From Pseudomonas sp. Fl4BN1 (lineage in GTDB: Bacteria; Pseudomonadota; Gammaproteobacteria; Pseudomonadales; Pseudomonadaceae), in the NCBI RefSeq assembly GCF_009908285.1, contig NZ_JAAARM010000003.1, forward strand, positions 1-64,000: a stretch of DNA of 64,000 bases, read 5' to 3'. Each line of letters starts with the position of its first letter. Position 1 is the first letter of the stretch. Under the pieces are notes generated by a model that did no database searches, was not told the origin of the DNA, and saw only the letters and a program-made list of their open reading frames with translations. Position numbers and translations under genes: made by a program. This document shows, in pieces, positions 36,202 to 44,642 of the stretch.

Positions 36202-38328
36202 ATGCCCTTGCCCAAATCCTTGCCCACAGCCCTGTTGGGCCTGGCCTTTGCCTGTCCGGCGCTGGCCGAGACTCAGGGCGTGGAGCTGGCCCCGGCGCTG
36301 ATCCAGGGGCAGGGGCCGGTTGGCGAAGGGCAGCGGATGGAAGAGGCCGCGGCCCGATTGGCCCAGGTGCCGGGCGGCACTAATGGGGTGGACATGCGCG
36401 GCCCGTTGCAGGGCCGTGTGGCCAGCAACCAGGACGTCCTGGCCTATCAGCCCGGGGTCTATGCCCAGTCTTCGGGCAATGAAGGGGTCAAGCTCTCGAT
36501 CCGCGGTTCGGGCATCAACCGCGCCCCGGGCGCCCATGCCTCGGGGCTGTACAGCCAACTCGATGGCCTGCCGCTGACCGGCCCCGGCGGCACCCCTTAT
36601 GAACTGTTGGAGCCGCTGTGGCTCGACCACGTTGAAGTGCTGCGCGGCGCCAACGGTTTCGATCGCGGCGCCCTGGCCCTGGGCGGCGCCATCGACTACG
36701 TCAGCCATACCGGCTACGACTCGCCGCTGCTGCAGGTGCGCTACGCCACCGGCAGCCATGGCTATCGCCAGCGTCAGGTCAGCTCCGGGCAGGTGCTGGG
36801 CAATTTCGACTACTACGTGGCCCTGACCGACGCCCGCGCCGACGGTTACCAGGACCACACCGCCAGCGACAGCCAGGGGGTGATTGGCAATTTCGGTTAT
36901 CGCTTCAATCCGAACCTGGAAACACGTTTCTATCTGCGCTACCGCGAGACCGACAACGACCTCGCCGGGCGAGTGACCAAGCACTCCATCGAGCACAGCC
37001 CACGGGCGGCCAACCCCGCCTACCTGTCCCGGGACGATCGCCGCAAGCAGCCGGGCAGTACCTTTGTCGGCAACAAGACCACCTACTACATCGATGACGA
37101 CTCAAGCATCCAGACCGGCCTGGTCTACCACGACTACCCGATGGACCTGCGCGAGGGCCCGAACCGCCTGAAGGTGGCCTACAGCGATGTCAGCGGCACC
37201 TTCGACTACAAGCGTCGCGACACCCTCTGGGGCCTGGAAAGCCATAGCACCGTGGGACTACGGGTGACTAAACACCTGCCCAATGACGGCGCCAGCGAGT
37301 TTGTGCGTATCCCTACCGACAACACCGCTGGCTACGCGCCGGGTACGCGAATCCGCAACTTCACCTACCAGGGTTCGGACACGGTCCTGCACGTGGGCAA
37401 TGACCTGGAGATCGCCGACGACCTGTGGCTGACCACCGGCCTGGCGGCCATCTACACCCGCCGCGAGAGCGCCGTAACCTACCCCGCAGGCGGCGGCAAG
37501 ACCAGCCTCGGTGACTGGGACTACGCGCCACGCCTGGGCCTGCGCTACCAGCTGACGCCGGATGTGCAGCTGTTCGGCAACCTCAGTCGCTCGGTGGAAG
37601 CGCCCCATCCCTGGTCGCTGATCTACAGCGCCAACCAGCGCTTCCCGACCGGCAGCGGTGTCGCCACGGGTGCCCAGCGCGCCCCGATCAAGTTGCGCAA
37701 CCAGACCGCGACCACCCTGGAACTTGGCGGTCGCGGTGACAGCGCCCTTGGGCAATGGAGCCTGGCCTGGTACTACGCCCAGGTGCGCCACGAGTTGCTT
37801 TCGGTGCTGCCGGACGCCAACGCCACCATGCACTATGAACTCAACGCCAGCCCCACTGTGCACCAGGGCGTGGAAGCCAGCCTGCAGAGCAACCTGTGGT
37901 CGCCGGAGGGCGGTGGCCAACTGAGCTTGCGCCAGGCCTACACCTTCAGCGACTTCCACTACCGCGACGACCCGCGCTTCGCTGACAACCGCCTGCCGGG
38001 CCTGCCGATGCATTACTACCAGGGCGAACTGCGCTATGACTGGCCCCAGGGTTTCTTCGCCGCAGTCAACACGCAACTGGTGTCCAAGGTCGCGGTGGAT
38101 TACGCCAACAGCTTCTACGCCGATCCTTACGCACTGTTCGGCGCGACCCTGGGCTACAACGCGCCGAAGCACGACTGGCAGACCTGGATTGACCTGCGCA
38201 ACCTGACCGACAAGCGCTACGCCGCCACCGTCACTCCGGGCTATGACGACAAGGGAGTGGACTTGGCACGGTCGACGCCGGGAGAAGGGCTGGGGGTGTA
38301 TCTCGGGGTGTCGTGGAGCCTGCTCTGA
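36202..38328 (+). CDS. TonB-dependent outer-membrane receptor
   Basis: Outer-membrane active transporter, 708 residues. Signal peptide of about 22 residues (ALLGLAFACPALA), TonB-box region (VELAPALIQGQG), plug domain (GVYAQSSGNEGVKLSIRGSG, VEVLRGANGFDRGALALGGAIDYV) and a 22-strand barrel ending in an aromatic-rich C-terminus (YLGVSWSLL). The barrel contains IDLRNLTDKRYAATVTPGYD, typical of FecA/siderophore-type receptors. There is no N-terminal STN signalling domain and no sigma/anti-sigma pair nearby, so it is not a surface-signalling receptor. The substrate is probably an iron chelate but unproven. The ATG at 36202 is chosen for the signal peptide and GGAG. Confidence 0.9.
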   Translation: MPLPKSLPTALLGLAFACPALAETQGVELAPALIQGQGPVGEGQRMEEAAARLAQVPGGTNGVDMRGPLQGRVASNQDVLAYQPGVYAQSSGNEGVKLSIRGSGINRAPGAHASGLYSQLDGLPLTGPGGTPYELLEPLWLDHVEVLRGANGFDRGALALGGAIDYVSHTGYDSPLLQVRYATGSHGYRQRQVSSGQVLGNFDYYVALTDARADGYQDHTASDSQGVIGNFGYRFNPNLETRFYLRYRETDNDLAGRVTKHSIEHSPRAANPAYLSRDDRRKQPGSTFVGNKTTYYIDDDSSIQTGLVYHDYPMDLREGPNRLKVAYSDVSGTFDYKRRDTLWGLESHSTVGLRVTKHLPNDGASEFVRIPTDNTAGYAPGTRIRNFTYQGSDTVLHVGNDLEIADDLWLTTGLAAIYTRRESAVTYPAGGGKTSLGDWDYAPRLGLRYQLTPDVQLFGNLSRSVEAPHPWSLIYSANQRFPTGSGVATGAQRAPIKLRNQTATTLELGGRGDSALGQWSLAWYYAQVRHELLSVLPDANATMHYELNASPTVHQGVEASLQSNLWSPEGGGQLSLRQAYTFSDFHYRDDPRFADNRLPGLPMHYYQGELRYDWPQGFFAAVNTQLVSKVAVDYANSFYADPYALFGATLGYNAPKHDWQTWIDLRNLTDKRYAATVTPGYDDKGVDLARSTPGEGLGVYLGVSWSLL

Positions 38329-38340
38329 GGCGGGTTGGTT

Positions 38341-38715
38341 AGGTGGCTGGCGCGAGCTGTCCAGCGTGCTCCGATAGCAGGCCAGGAGTTGCTCTCGAGT
38401 GGCGAGCGCCAAGGTCTCCTGCGCTTGGCAACGAAGTGTCGATGAGCGCAAGCCAAACTGCATGACAAGCACATCCCGCGGTTGTTCGCTGCGGTTGGCT
38501 GCGCCGCCGTGCAGCGTGGCCGAGTGCAGGGCCACGCCGGGCATCAGCGTCAGGGCCAGCCAGTGTGTTCTTGCGCTAAGCAGGGTGTGCGGTTCCTGCC
38601 GGATCAGAGAAATTCCATTGGCGCCGCGGATGATCGCAGATGGCCGGACAAGTGCAAGCTTGAGCGATTGCCAATGACCCGGGTGATCTTGGCGATGGCT
38701 CAGAGCACCGCGCCA
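38341..38715 (-). pseudogene. Remnant of a phytanoyl-CoA-dioxygenase-like gene
   Basis: On the minus strand an open stretch reads SHRQDHPGHWQS, PSAIIRGANGISLIRQEPH and then VALHSATLHGGAANRSEQ followed by RDVLVMQFGL, which looks like the C-terminal third of a PhyH-family Fe(II)/2-oxoglutarate oxygenase (HSATLHGGAANRS carries the second metal His). The frame is closed upstream by a TAA at 38716-38718, there is no start codon with a ribosome site, and the 3' end runs on without stop into the antisense of the TonB receptor gene. Most of the gene, including the HxD motif, is missing. Its position between the receptor and a secreted protein suggests a lost gene. Confidence 0.6.
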
Positions 38716-38831
38716 TTAGCACATTTGAGCTAATCGACGCTGCTGTATCACGGCGATATATTCCCCGACGTATCAGCATCAGGCCCTAGCCGGCGTCACG
38801 GTTTCACCGGCTGTCCAAGGAAAGGAACACC

Positions 38832-39404
38832 ATGCGCTTGTCCTTCAGGTTCACCCTATCCCTGGTCCTTCTTGCCACGCTTACCGGCGCCGGGGCCACC
38901 TGGGCGCAAGAAGCCGCCGGTGACTTCTGGGCGGTTTATGGCCGGGGTGAGCGCTACAAGAACCAGATGTTCGTTGCCGATGCCCAATCCATTGCGCCGC
39001 TGGCCAAGCCCAAGGGGGCCCAGTCGCTGCTGCTGTTCCAGGTGTTCGAGGAGCGCAGCATGCCGGTGCTGGTGGCGTACACCCTGGAGTTCCAGTGTGG
39101 CGCGCGCAAGGTGCGCTTTGCCGACGCCAAGGCCATGCGCCGGCCGGACAATGCAGTCAAGGAACTCAAGGTGTCCCACGAGTGGCAGGACCTGAAGGAT
39201 TACTGGGTACAGCGCAGCTTTGCCTTTGTCTGTGCACCAGGCAACCGCGAGAACAACCAGATGCTGCACCTGGGCCAGATGCCGGCGATACAGATGATCA
39301 GCACCACCCAGGCGATGTTCCAGGAACTGATGGGGATCCAGGAGAAGGGCGAAGTCATGGATGACCTGGACGTAATGCTGGGCAATCGGCCCAAGGCCCA
39401 ATGA
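38832..39404 (+). CDS. Secreted protein of unknown function
   Basis: A 190-residue product with a clear Sec signal peptide (MRLSFRFTLSLVLLATLTGAGATWA, cleavage before QEAAG). The mature part has two Cys (EFQCGARK, FVCAPGN) likely in a disulfide and an acidic C-terminal tail. GGAAAGGAA precedes the ATG. It overlaps the next gene by ATGA, so both are in one operon with a lipoprotein. Function unknown. Confidence 0.78.
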   Translation: MRLSFRFTLSLVLLATLTGAGATWAQEAAGDFWAVYGRGERYKNQMFVADAQSIAPLAKPKGAQSLLLFQVFEERSMPVLVAYTLEFQCGARKVRFADAKAMRRPDNAVKELKVSHEWQDLKDYWVQRSFAFVCAPGNRENNQMLHLGQMPAIQMISTTQAMFQELMGIQEKGEVMDDLDVMLGNRPKAQ

Positions 39405-39811
39405 GGCCGGCCATGCAGAGCAGCCGCAGCTTGGCGATGCTGTTGCTGGTGACGCTGTTCGCTGGCTGCATGCACGTGCCTTCGCTGCCGGAGCTGCGCG
39501 CCCGCAGCCAGTGGCAGCAGCGCAGCGCCCAGGATGCGCTGGACTTCTTCGGGCCGCCGGGGCGGATGGTGCCCACTGCCGACGGCCAGCAAGTGGTGAT
39601 GAGCTGGTACCACGACACCACCTATGTGCGCCAGGAAGTGGTGGCCCAGGGCTCGCAGATGCAGGGCAATGTCATGGTCCATACCAACTACATGGATGAC
39701 GTGGAGCATCCGGGTTCTTGCGTGGTGTCGATCACCGTCGACAAGGCCAAGCGAGTGGTCGACTTTGGTGTCCGCGGGCGTTGTTACTCAGTGGAATTAG
39801 GGCCGTCGTGA
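39401..39811 (+). CDS. Outer-membrane lipoprotein, SmpA/OmlA-like in outline
   Basis: A 136-residue lipoprotein: signal LAMLLLVTLFAGC with lipidated Cys at about residue 23. The mature part has a short repeat-like beta/alpha pattern (DALDFFGPPGRMVPTADGQQVVMSWYHDTTY) like small lipoproteins that track FGPP motifs, but I cannot name the family. Two further Cys (GSCVVS, GRCYS). The start shares bases with the stop of the secreted-protein gene, so the products are probably used together in the envelope. Confidence 0.75.
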   Translation: MRPAMQSSRSLAMLLLVTLFAGCMHVPSLPELRARSQWQQRSAQDALDFFGPPGRMVPTADGQQVVMSWYHDTTYVRQEVVAQGSQMQGNVMVHTNYMDDVEHPGSCVVSITVDKAKRVVDFGVRGRCYSVELGPS

Positions 39812-39882
39812 TGAGGGCTTGATCGAAGCAAGCACTGCGCAACTGACAGGCCCTGGTGATTGTGCGCGCGGGTATCAGCGCT

Positions 39883-40380
39883 TCAGTTGCTGAAGTACAA
39901 CTCATCCAGCTGCCGCCGGCGAATCTGCTGGTACTCCTCCCAGACTCCGGGAAAATCCTCATCTGGGGTGAGCGGGAAGGTCAGGTAGATAAACCTGCCA
40001 GTCACCCTGATGTACTCGCGCACCCGCTTGAAGGCTGGCTGTTCGAACAGCGAGACGCTTTCGTCATAACCCTCATGGTGATGGGAAATCCGCACGCGGT
40101 GCGGGGCAATCCTGCAGTGGACAAAATCGAGCACCCAGCCGTGCTCCACTCCTGCGCTCAAGTAACCGTAGGCGCCGTCTTCGGAGAGGCTGATGCAGGA
40201 CCGGGCCTGGCTGCCATCGTCATCGTTGACCAGGACAATCTGCTGGGTGAAGTACTGGATCGACTGCTGCTCCGGCCCCAGCAAGAGCAGGTTCCAAGCT
40301 TCGGCGCCCATGCGGAATTCGCCCTGGTTGGTGAATTCGGCGGTCCAGCCGTTGGCGAGGGAGATGTGGTGGCTACTCAT
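39883..40380 (-). CDS. Hypothetical protein (165 aa), immunity-like context
   Basis: Unrecognised soluble protein. It starts at the ATG at 40380 behind AGGA (MSSHHISLANGW). The sequence is acidic and aromatic, ending WEEYQQIRRRQLDELYFSN, with beta-rich middle (GYLSAGVEHGWVLDFVHCRI). Its size, acidity and isolation beside other such genes fit immunity-protein clusters, but no family is identified. Confidence 0.6.
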   Translation of the reverse strand: MSSHHISLANGWTAEFTNQGEFRMGAEAWNLLLLGPEQQSIQYFTQQIVLVNDDDGSQARSCISLSEDGAYGYLSAGVEHGWVLDFVHCRIAPHRVRISHHHEGYDESVSLFEQPAFKRVREYIRVTGRFIYLTFPLTPDEDFPGVWEEYQQIRRRQLDELYFSN

Positions 40381-40578
40381 CAGCAGTCCTGATCGTGGTG
40401 TATTGGAAATCGTGCCAGGGTACTGCCAATCCGTTGAGTAGCAGTGTTGGCCAGCAAGAGGATTTCGTGCGCGGCGGTTTTTTCGTGGCTGCAACCTTGA
40501 TGGATGGGTCGCAAACATCCTCAGTCTTGTTATAAGCCTGCTGCTTGTCAGGGGCCGATTGCGTTCGCGGGTTTGGCA

Positions 40579-41052
40579 TCAAGCCCATTCATGCTCGGTC
40601 AGCCTTTTGAACTCGGCGCAGGCTTCTTCAAACTGCAGCCTTGAGAACTCGGCGCGTTGAACATGGAGGTTCCAGGCGACCGCAGTGACAACGCCATTGA
40701 TCAGGTCGACGGCCCGGCCAAATCTCTCCCAGATCAGCTTCTCTCCCCGCACTACTTGCTCGACTACGGCAACCGTGCAGCTCAGGTCCATGTCGTCGGG
40801 GCAGATCAGCAGAGGGACAACGGTCGAGCAGTCCTCGGACAGCGGCGCCAGTAACTGCCAGGCATGTTTTTGCTGCTCGTCATCGATGAGCCAGCCTTGG
40901 GCCGGCACCAGCCCCTCGGTATCGTCTTCACCTGATTGGGTGTAGATCACGCCCTTGATCCACTGGTCGAGGGCTACACCGTCGATGGTGAAAACCGGGT
41001 GGGGGGCCTTGCTGTACTTCGATTGATGCATGACGGCGTTGATCGAGTTCAT
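40579..41052 (-). CDS. Hypothetical protein (157 aa), immunity-like context
   Basis: Unrecognised acidic soluble protein with GWLIDDEQQKHAWQLLAPL, TVVPLLICPDDMDLSC and a C-terminal helix rich in Glu. I chose the ATG at 41052; a GTG three codons upstream (41061) is also possible. It precedes the unknown gene at 39883-40380 on the same strand with a 198-base gap. No membrane or signal sequence. Confidence 0.6.
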   Translation of the reverse strand: MNSINAVMHQSKYSKAPHPVFTIDGVALDQWIKGVIYTQSGEDDTEGLVPAQGWLIDDEQQKHAWQLLAPLSEDCSTVVPLLICPDDMDLSCTVAVVEQVVRGEKLIWERFGRAVDLINGVVTAVAWNLHVQRAEFSRLQFEEACAEFKRLTEHEWA

Positions 41053-41167
41053 GTGGCTCACGTTAAAAGCTGGGTGGGCGGCTTACACACGGCGAGCAGT
41101 GCGGGATTCAGTGGTGCAGCGCCAGGCGTCTCTTGGCCTTGTAGCTTTGCTCCAGGTGTTGAAGAAC

Positions 41168-41184
41168 GGGGCCGTTACGGCCCC
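41168..41184 (-). terminator. Hairpin after the amidase gene
   Basis: Perfect seven-base stem GGGGCCG / CGGCCCC with a three-base loop, 13 bases beyond the amidase stop on the minus strand, followed by GTTCTTC. The T tract is poor, so termination efficiency is uncertain. Confidence 0.45.
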
Positions 41185-41196
41185 ATCCCACACCTG

Positions 41197-42909
41197 TCAC
41201 TGACCGCTCAGCAACGCCGGCGTACGCGGTGGAATCAGGCGTTTGCTCCCGGTCGACTCGAACGCCGAAGCCAACCGCAGCAGGCGCGAATCGTCATAGG
41301 CACGGCCGGCAAAGGTCAGGCCCACCGGCATGCCGATGTCCGCCATCACGCCCATGGGCACGGTCACCGTCGGTACGCCCAAATGGCGGATCGCCAGGTT
41401 GCCATTGGCCACCCACACGCCGTTGCTCCAGGCAATGTCCGCCGACGCCGGATCGACATCGGCATTCGCCGGGCCGACATCGGCCACGGTAGGAAACAGC
41501 ACCGCGTCCAGCCCCAGTCGATCCATCCACTCTTCGAGGTCGATGCGCCGGGTCTGCTCGAGCCCGCGCAGGCCGTCGGGCAGGGTGGTGATCTGGTCCC
41601 AGGTCTTGAGCCCGCGCTTGGCCATGTTCACGTATTCATCCATGCCGGCGGCCAGGTCATCTTCGCGGTTGGGCAGGGTGCCCGGGTCGTGGGGGAAGAT
41701 CTGCGGTCCGTCGACATCGGCCAGGCGGTTGAGCTTGGGATCGTCGTTGGCCCGCAGGAAGTCGTCGAAGGCCCAGCCCGACAGCTCCCACAGCTCGTCA
41801 TGGAGGAACTCCTTGCTGACCAGGCCGCGGCTGTACACGGTCGGCGCGCCGGGACGATCGCCCTCGCAGTTCGATACCAGGGGGAAATCCACTTCCAGTA
41901 CTTCTGCGCCGGCCGCTTCCAGGGCTTTGCGCGCCTGTTCCCAGAGAGCGATCACCGAAGGCCGGGTGTTGATCCGCTGGCCAGTGGGGCCGCCGATGCC
42001 CGGGTTCTCGCTGGTGCCGGCTTCGGGGTCGGCGTTGATGTACATGCGCGGCACCCCCAAGCGCTTGCCGGCCAGGGCGGCCGGGGTTGCTGCCAATTGC
42101 GGGTAGGACGCCGGGCGCACCGAGGCCACGCTGGGGATTGGCACCCAGGGCTGCAGGCGCCACAGGTCGCCGCGGGTGTCCGGGTCTTCGGCTACCACCA
42201 CGTCGAGCACTTCCAGCAGGTCGGCCATGGTCCGGGCGAAAGGCACGACCACGTCCATGGTCGGGGTCAGCGGCCAGTTGCCGCGCACCGAGATCACTCC
42301 GCGCGACGGGGTGTAGGCGCACAGGCCATTGTTGGAGGCCGGGCCACGGCCGCTGGACCAGGTTTCCTCGGCCAGGCCGAAGGCGGCGAAGCTGGCGGCG
42401 GTGGCCGTGCCGGCACCGTTGGACGAGCCCGAGGCGAAGGGCGCAGTCAGGTAGTCGGCGTTGTAAGGGCTTTCGGCGCGGCCATAGACCCCGCGCTGCA
42501 TGCCGCCGTTGGCCATGGGCGGCATATTGGTCTTGCCCAGGCAGATAGCCCCGGCGCCGCGCAGGCGCTCAATGGTGAAGGCGTCACGGTAGGCCACCAG
42601 CTCGGCGAAGGCCGGGCTGCCGGAAGCGGCGCTCAGGCCCTTGACCAGGTAACTGTCCTTGGCGGTGTAGGGGATACCGTCCAGCGGCCCTAGGGCCTGG
42701 CCCTTGGCGCGACGGGCATCTGCGGCCTGGGCTTCCTTGAGCGCCTCGGGGTTGGGCACCACCACCGCGTTGAGGGCCGTGGCAGTGCCCGGGCGGTCAT
42801 AGGCGTCGATTCGCGCCAGGTAGGCCTGGACCAGCTCCACCGAGGTGGTCTGGCCGGATTCGAGGGCCGCGCGCAATTGCGCAATGGAGACTTCGGTGAC
42901 TTCGATCAT
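41197..42909 (-). CDS. Amidase-signature family protein
   Basis: Hydrolase of the amidase-signature family, 570 residues. The catalytic Lys lies in GIPYTAKDSY, the Gly/Ser-rich core in FASGSSNGAGTATAASFAAFG followed by the nucleophile region TWSSGRGPASNNG, and IGMPVGLTFAGRAYDD ends the fold. It is longer than GatA and is not part of a gatCAB set. I chose the ATG at 42909 (MIEVTEVSIAQLRAAL), where the family N-terminus begins; 62 more in-frame codons upstream have no signal peptide or ribosome site. Substrate unknown; relatives hydrolyse aryl or alkyl amides. Confidence 0.88.
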   Translation of the reverse strand: MIEVTEVSIAQLRAALESGQTTSVELVQAYLARIDAYDRPGTATALNAVVVPNPEALKEAQAADARRAKGQALGPLDGIPYTAKDSYLVKGLSAASGSPAFAELVAYRDAFTIERLRGAGAICLGKTNMPPMANGGMQRGVYGRAESPYNADYLTAPFASGSSNGAGTATAASFAAFGLAEETWSSGRGPASNNGLCAYTPSRGVISVRGNWPLTPTMDVVVPFARTMADLLEVLDVVVAEDPDTRGDLWRLQPWVPIPSVASVRPASYPQLAATPAALAGKRLGVPRMYINADPEAGTSENPGIGGPTGQRINTRPSVIALWEQARKALEAAGAEVLEVDFPLVSNCEGDRPGAPTVYSRGLVSKEFLHDELWELSGWAFDDFLRANDDPKLNRLADVDGPQIFPHDPGTLPNREDDLAAGMDEYVNMAKRGLKTWDQITTLPDGLRGLEQTRRIDLEEWMDRLGLDAVLFPTVADVGPANADVDPASADIAWSNGVWVANGNLAIRHLGVPTVTVPMGVMADIGMPVGLTFAGRAYDDSRLLRLASAFESTGSKRLIPPRTPALLSGQ

Positions 42910-43100
42910 GCTGCTATCGCCGCTGGCTGGTGAGTGACTGGGTGCAGAGGGCGCCCAGGGCACTGCTGTTGTTGTCGAGGGTGTGCATTGGGTTTCTCGT
43001 GGTACGGCTGGGTACGACAAGGGGTGCATGGGAAACAGGTGGGCCTTTTTAGCATTTAGCGCGAGGCAGAGGAATCGTTGCTGGCGTTTGTGCACGTTGG

Positions 43101-43226
43101 CTGCGGCTAAAAAGCCCCGGCATTTCCTTTGGCTATGACGGCGACCAGGATCCGCTGGCTACGGGCTGGGCCGGTAAGAACAGTGGTTTCCTGGGGATTG
43201 ATCGCAATAACGATGGCGTGATTAGC
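43101..43226 (+). pseudogene. Scrap of an RTX/FrpC-type calcium-binding exoprotein
   Basis: A 42-codon stretch reads LKSPGISFGYDGDQDP, then ATGWAGKNSGFLGIDRNNDG and VIS. This is the conserved module TGW....DGFLA.DRN.DG.I that in large FrpA/FrpC-like RTX or haemolysin-type proteins precedes ELFGD. It has no start, no stop in context, and diverges abruptly after VIS. It lies just beyond a row of immunity-like genes, as expected for the leftover of a large toxin or adhesin gene. Identified from motif memory; short length limits certainty. Confidence 0.5.
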
Positions 43227-43258
43227 AGGACCACGGCGAGCCATCCCCAAGGTGCGAA

Positions 43259-44137
43259 TCACTTCGAGCCGGGGTAGAAGCTGGCAATCACTTTCCAACT
43301 CGCCTGCCCCTTGGGGAAGATCGGCTCACCGGAGAAGCGGTAGGTGCTCATGGCTTGCAGCACGGCCTGGTCGATAGCGCTGTCGCCCGACCCCTCCAGC
43401 AGCGAGATCGAGGGCACATTGGAGCCTGGGATACATTCAAGCTGGAGTTTGAGCGGCTTGCCCACAGACCCGGGTTCGAGCTTGCTCGACACGCTCATCT
43501 GCAGGCTGCGCATCTTGCTGCGCAGCCTGTACGTCGTGGTGTCGACCCAGACCTTGTTGTAGCGCTGTTCCTGTTCGGCGCTCAGCACCAGCCCTTTTCC
43601 ACGCAACCTGTCTATGCCCTTCCACGCATCGCCAACACTGCTGGCAAGAGCGCTGAGGTAAAGCTGCAGCGCGCCCTGAAGATCCTCAGGGCCGCCTTTG
43701 CCTTCCTCCATCAGCCTGGCCAGACGGGTCGTACTCTCCGAATTCCCGGGCTTGGCAGTGGCACGCTGATAAAACGCTCTGGCCTTGACGTAGTCGGGTG
43801 GGCCGCCAATACCTTCTTCCTCCATGCGCCCGAGCTGGTAGTAGGCCGAGGCGTTCACCTCGGCTACAGACTGATAGAGGGCTTTGGCCTTAGGTACGTC
43901 TTGCGCCACACCGTGGCCACGTTCATACAGGTCGCCGAGCAGGGTCTTGCACTGCAGGTCGCCGTTGTCGCTGCGGTTACGGATGTAGTTGACCTGCTCC
44001 CGGGTGATGGAGCTCTGATCGCGAAATTGCCAGCAGCGCAAGCTGGCGAAGGTGTCTTGCTGCTCCTGATCGACGCCGGTGCTGTGGCAGCCGGCCATGA
44101 AAGTACTGAGCAGCAGTAAAACCACAACCTTGTTCAT
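43259..44137 (-). CDS. Sel1-repeat lipoprotein with TonB-C-like tail
   Basis: A 292-residue envelope lipoprotein: signal VVLLLLSTFMAGC with lipidated Cys at about residue 17, three Sel1/TPR-like repeats (LLGDLYERGHGVAQDVPKAKALY, LGRMEEEGIGGPPDYVKARAFY, LARLMEEGKGGPEDLQGALQLY) and a C-terminal domain with a TonB-C-like pattern (IDQAVLQAMSTYRFSGEP..FPKGQASWKVIASFYP). I chose the ATG at 44137, in an ATGA overlap with the upstream gene, so the two form an operon. Sel1 proteins often sit beside polymorphic toxins as immunity or scaffold proteins. Confidence 0.78.
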   Translation of the reverse strand: MNKVVVLLLLSTFMAGCHSTGVDQEQQDTFASLRCWQFRDQSSITREQVNYIRNRSDNGDLQCKTLLGDLYERGHGVAQDVPKAKALYQSVAEVNASAYYQLGRMEEEGIGGPPDYVKARAFYQRATAKPGNSESTTRLARLMEEGKGGPEDLQGALQLYLSALASSVGDAWKGIDRLRGKGLVLSAEQEQRYNKVWVDTTTYRLRSKMRSLQMSVSSKLEPGSVGKPLKLQLECIPGSNVPSISLLEGSGDSAIDQAVLQAMSTYRFSGEPIFPKGQASWKVIASFYPGSK

Positions 44138-44574
44138 GCGGGGCATCCGTTGAATTCGCCCAGGTAGTCGAGTGAGGGAGTGCTGGAAGGTTTGCGCTGA
44201 TTCGGGCCTGAAGAGTCCGATCGCTGGTCGCCATAGATTGACTCGCTGGCGACGAGGATGAAATGGCTGTAACCCGTCTGCGCCCGGCAGCGAAGCTGCT
44301 GTTGCTCAGCGTCGCTGTGGATCAGTGACTCCAGGTACTGCGGGCATTCCTGGCTCGAAACCAGCTCGACGAAGTCGGAGTCCATGTAGAAGCCCAGCTC
44401 CTGCTTCAGGCGCCAACTGGGGTTGCGGTCTTCCCAGGCCTGGTAGTCGGCGGCACCGCTGTCGGGCGCAGGTTCTGCTTCCCACTGTTCGAAGGCGAAG
44501 CGTTCGGCCTCGGTGTTGTCGGCAAATCTGCCTGCGAACAGGTGGAAGGCGTAGTAGGTGTTGTGCTCTGGCAT
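44134..44574 (-). CDS. Imm22-like immunity protein candidate
   Basis: Acidic 146-residue protein. The stretch RLKQELGFYMDSDFVEL followed by PQYLESLI and SHFILVASESIYG resembles the Imm22 pattern (S..F..dfg.dwyDeDF.E..). I chose the ATG at 44574 (MPEHNTYYAFHLF); upstream in-frame codons to 44646 overlap the neighbour and look non-coding. The stop overlaps the Sel1 lipoprotein start (ATGA), and the SUFU-like gene lies 68 bases upstream on the same strand. If real, it would neutralise a nuclease-type toxin; none is encoded nearby. Confidence 0.55.
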   Translation of the reverse strand: MPEHNTYYAFHLFAGRFADNTEAERFAFEQWEAEPAPDSGAADYQAWEDRNPSWRLKQELGFYMDSDFVELVSSQECPQYLESLIHSDAEQQQLRCRAQTGYSHFILVASESIYGDQRSDSSGPNQRKPSSTPSLDYLGEFNGCPA

Positions 44575-44642
44575 TGAGTGATTGGTCCCGTTTGATCCTG
44601 AATGTGCTCCAGCACTAGAGGGGTTGCCCGGTGGAACTCGGT

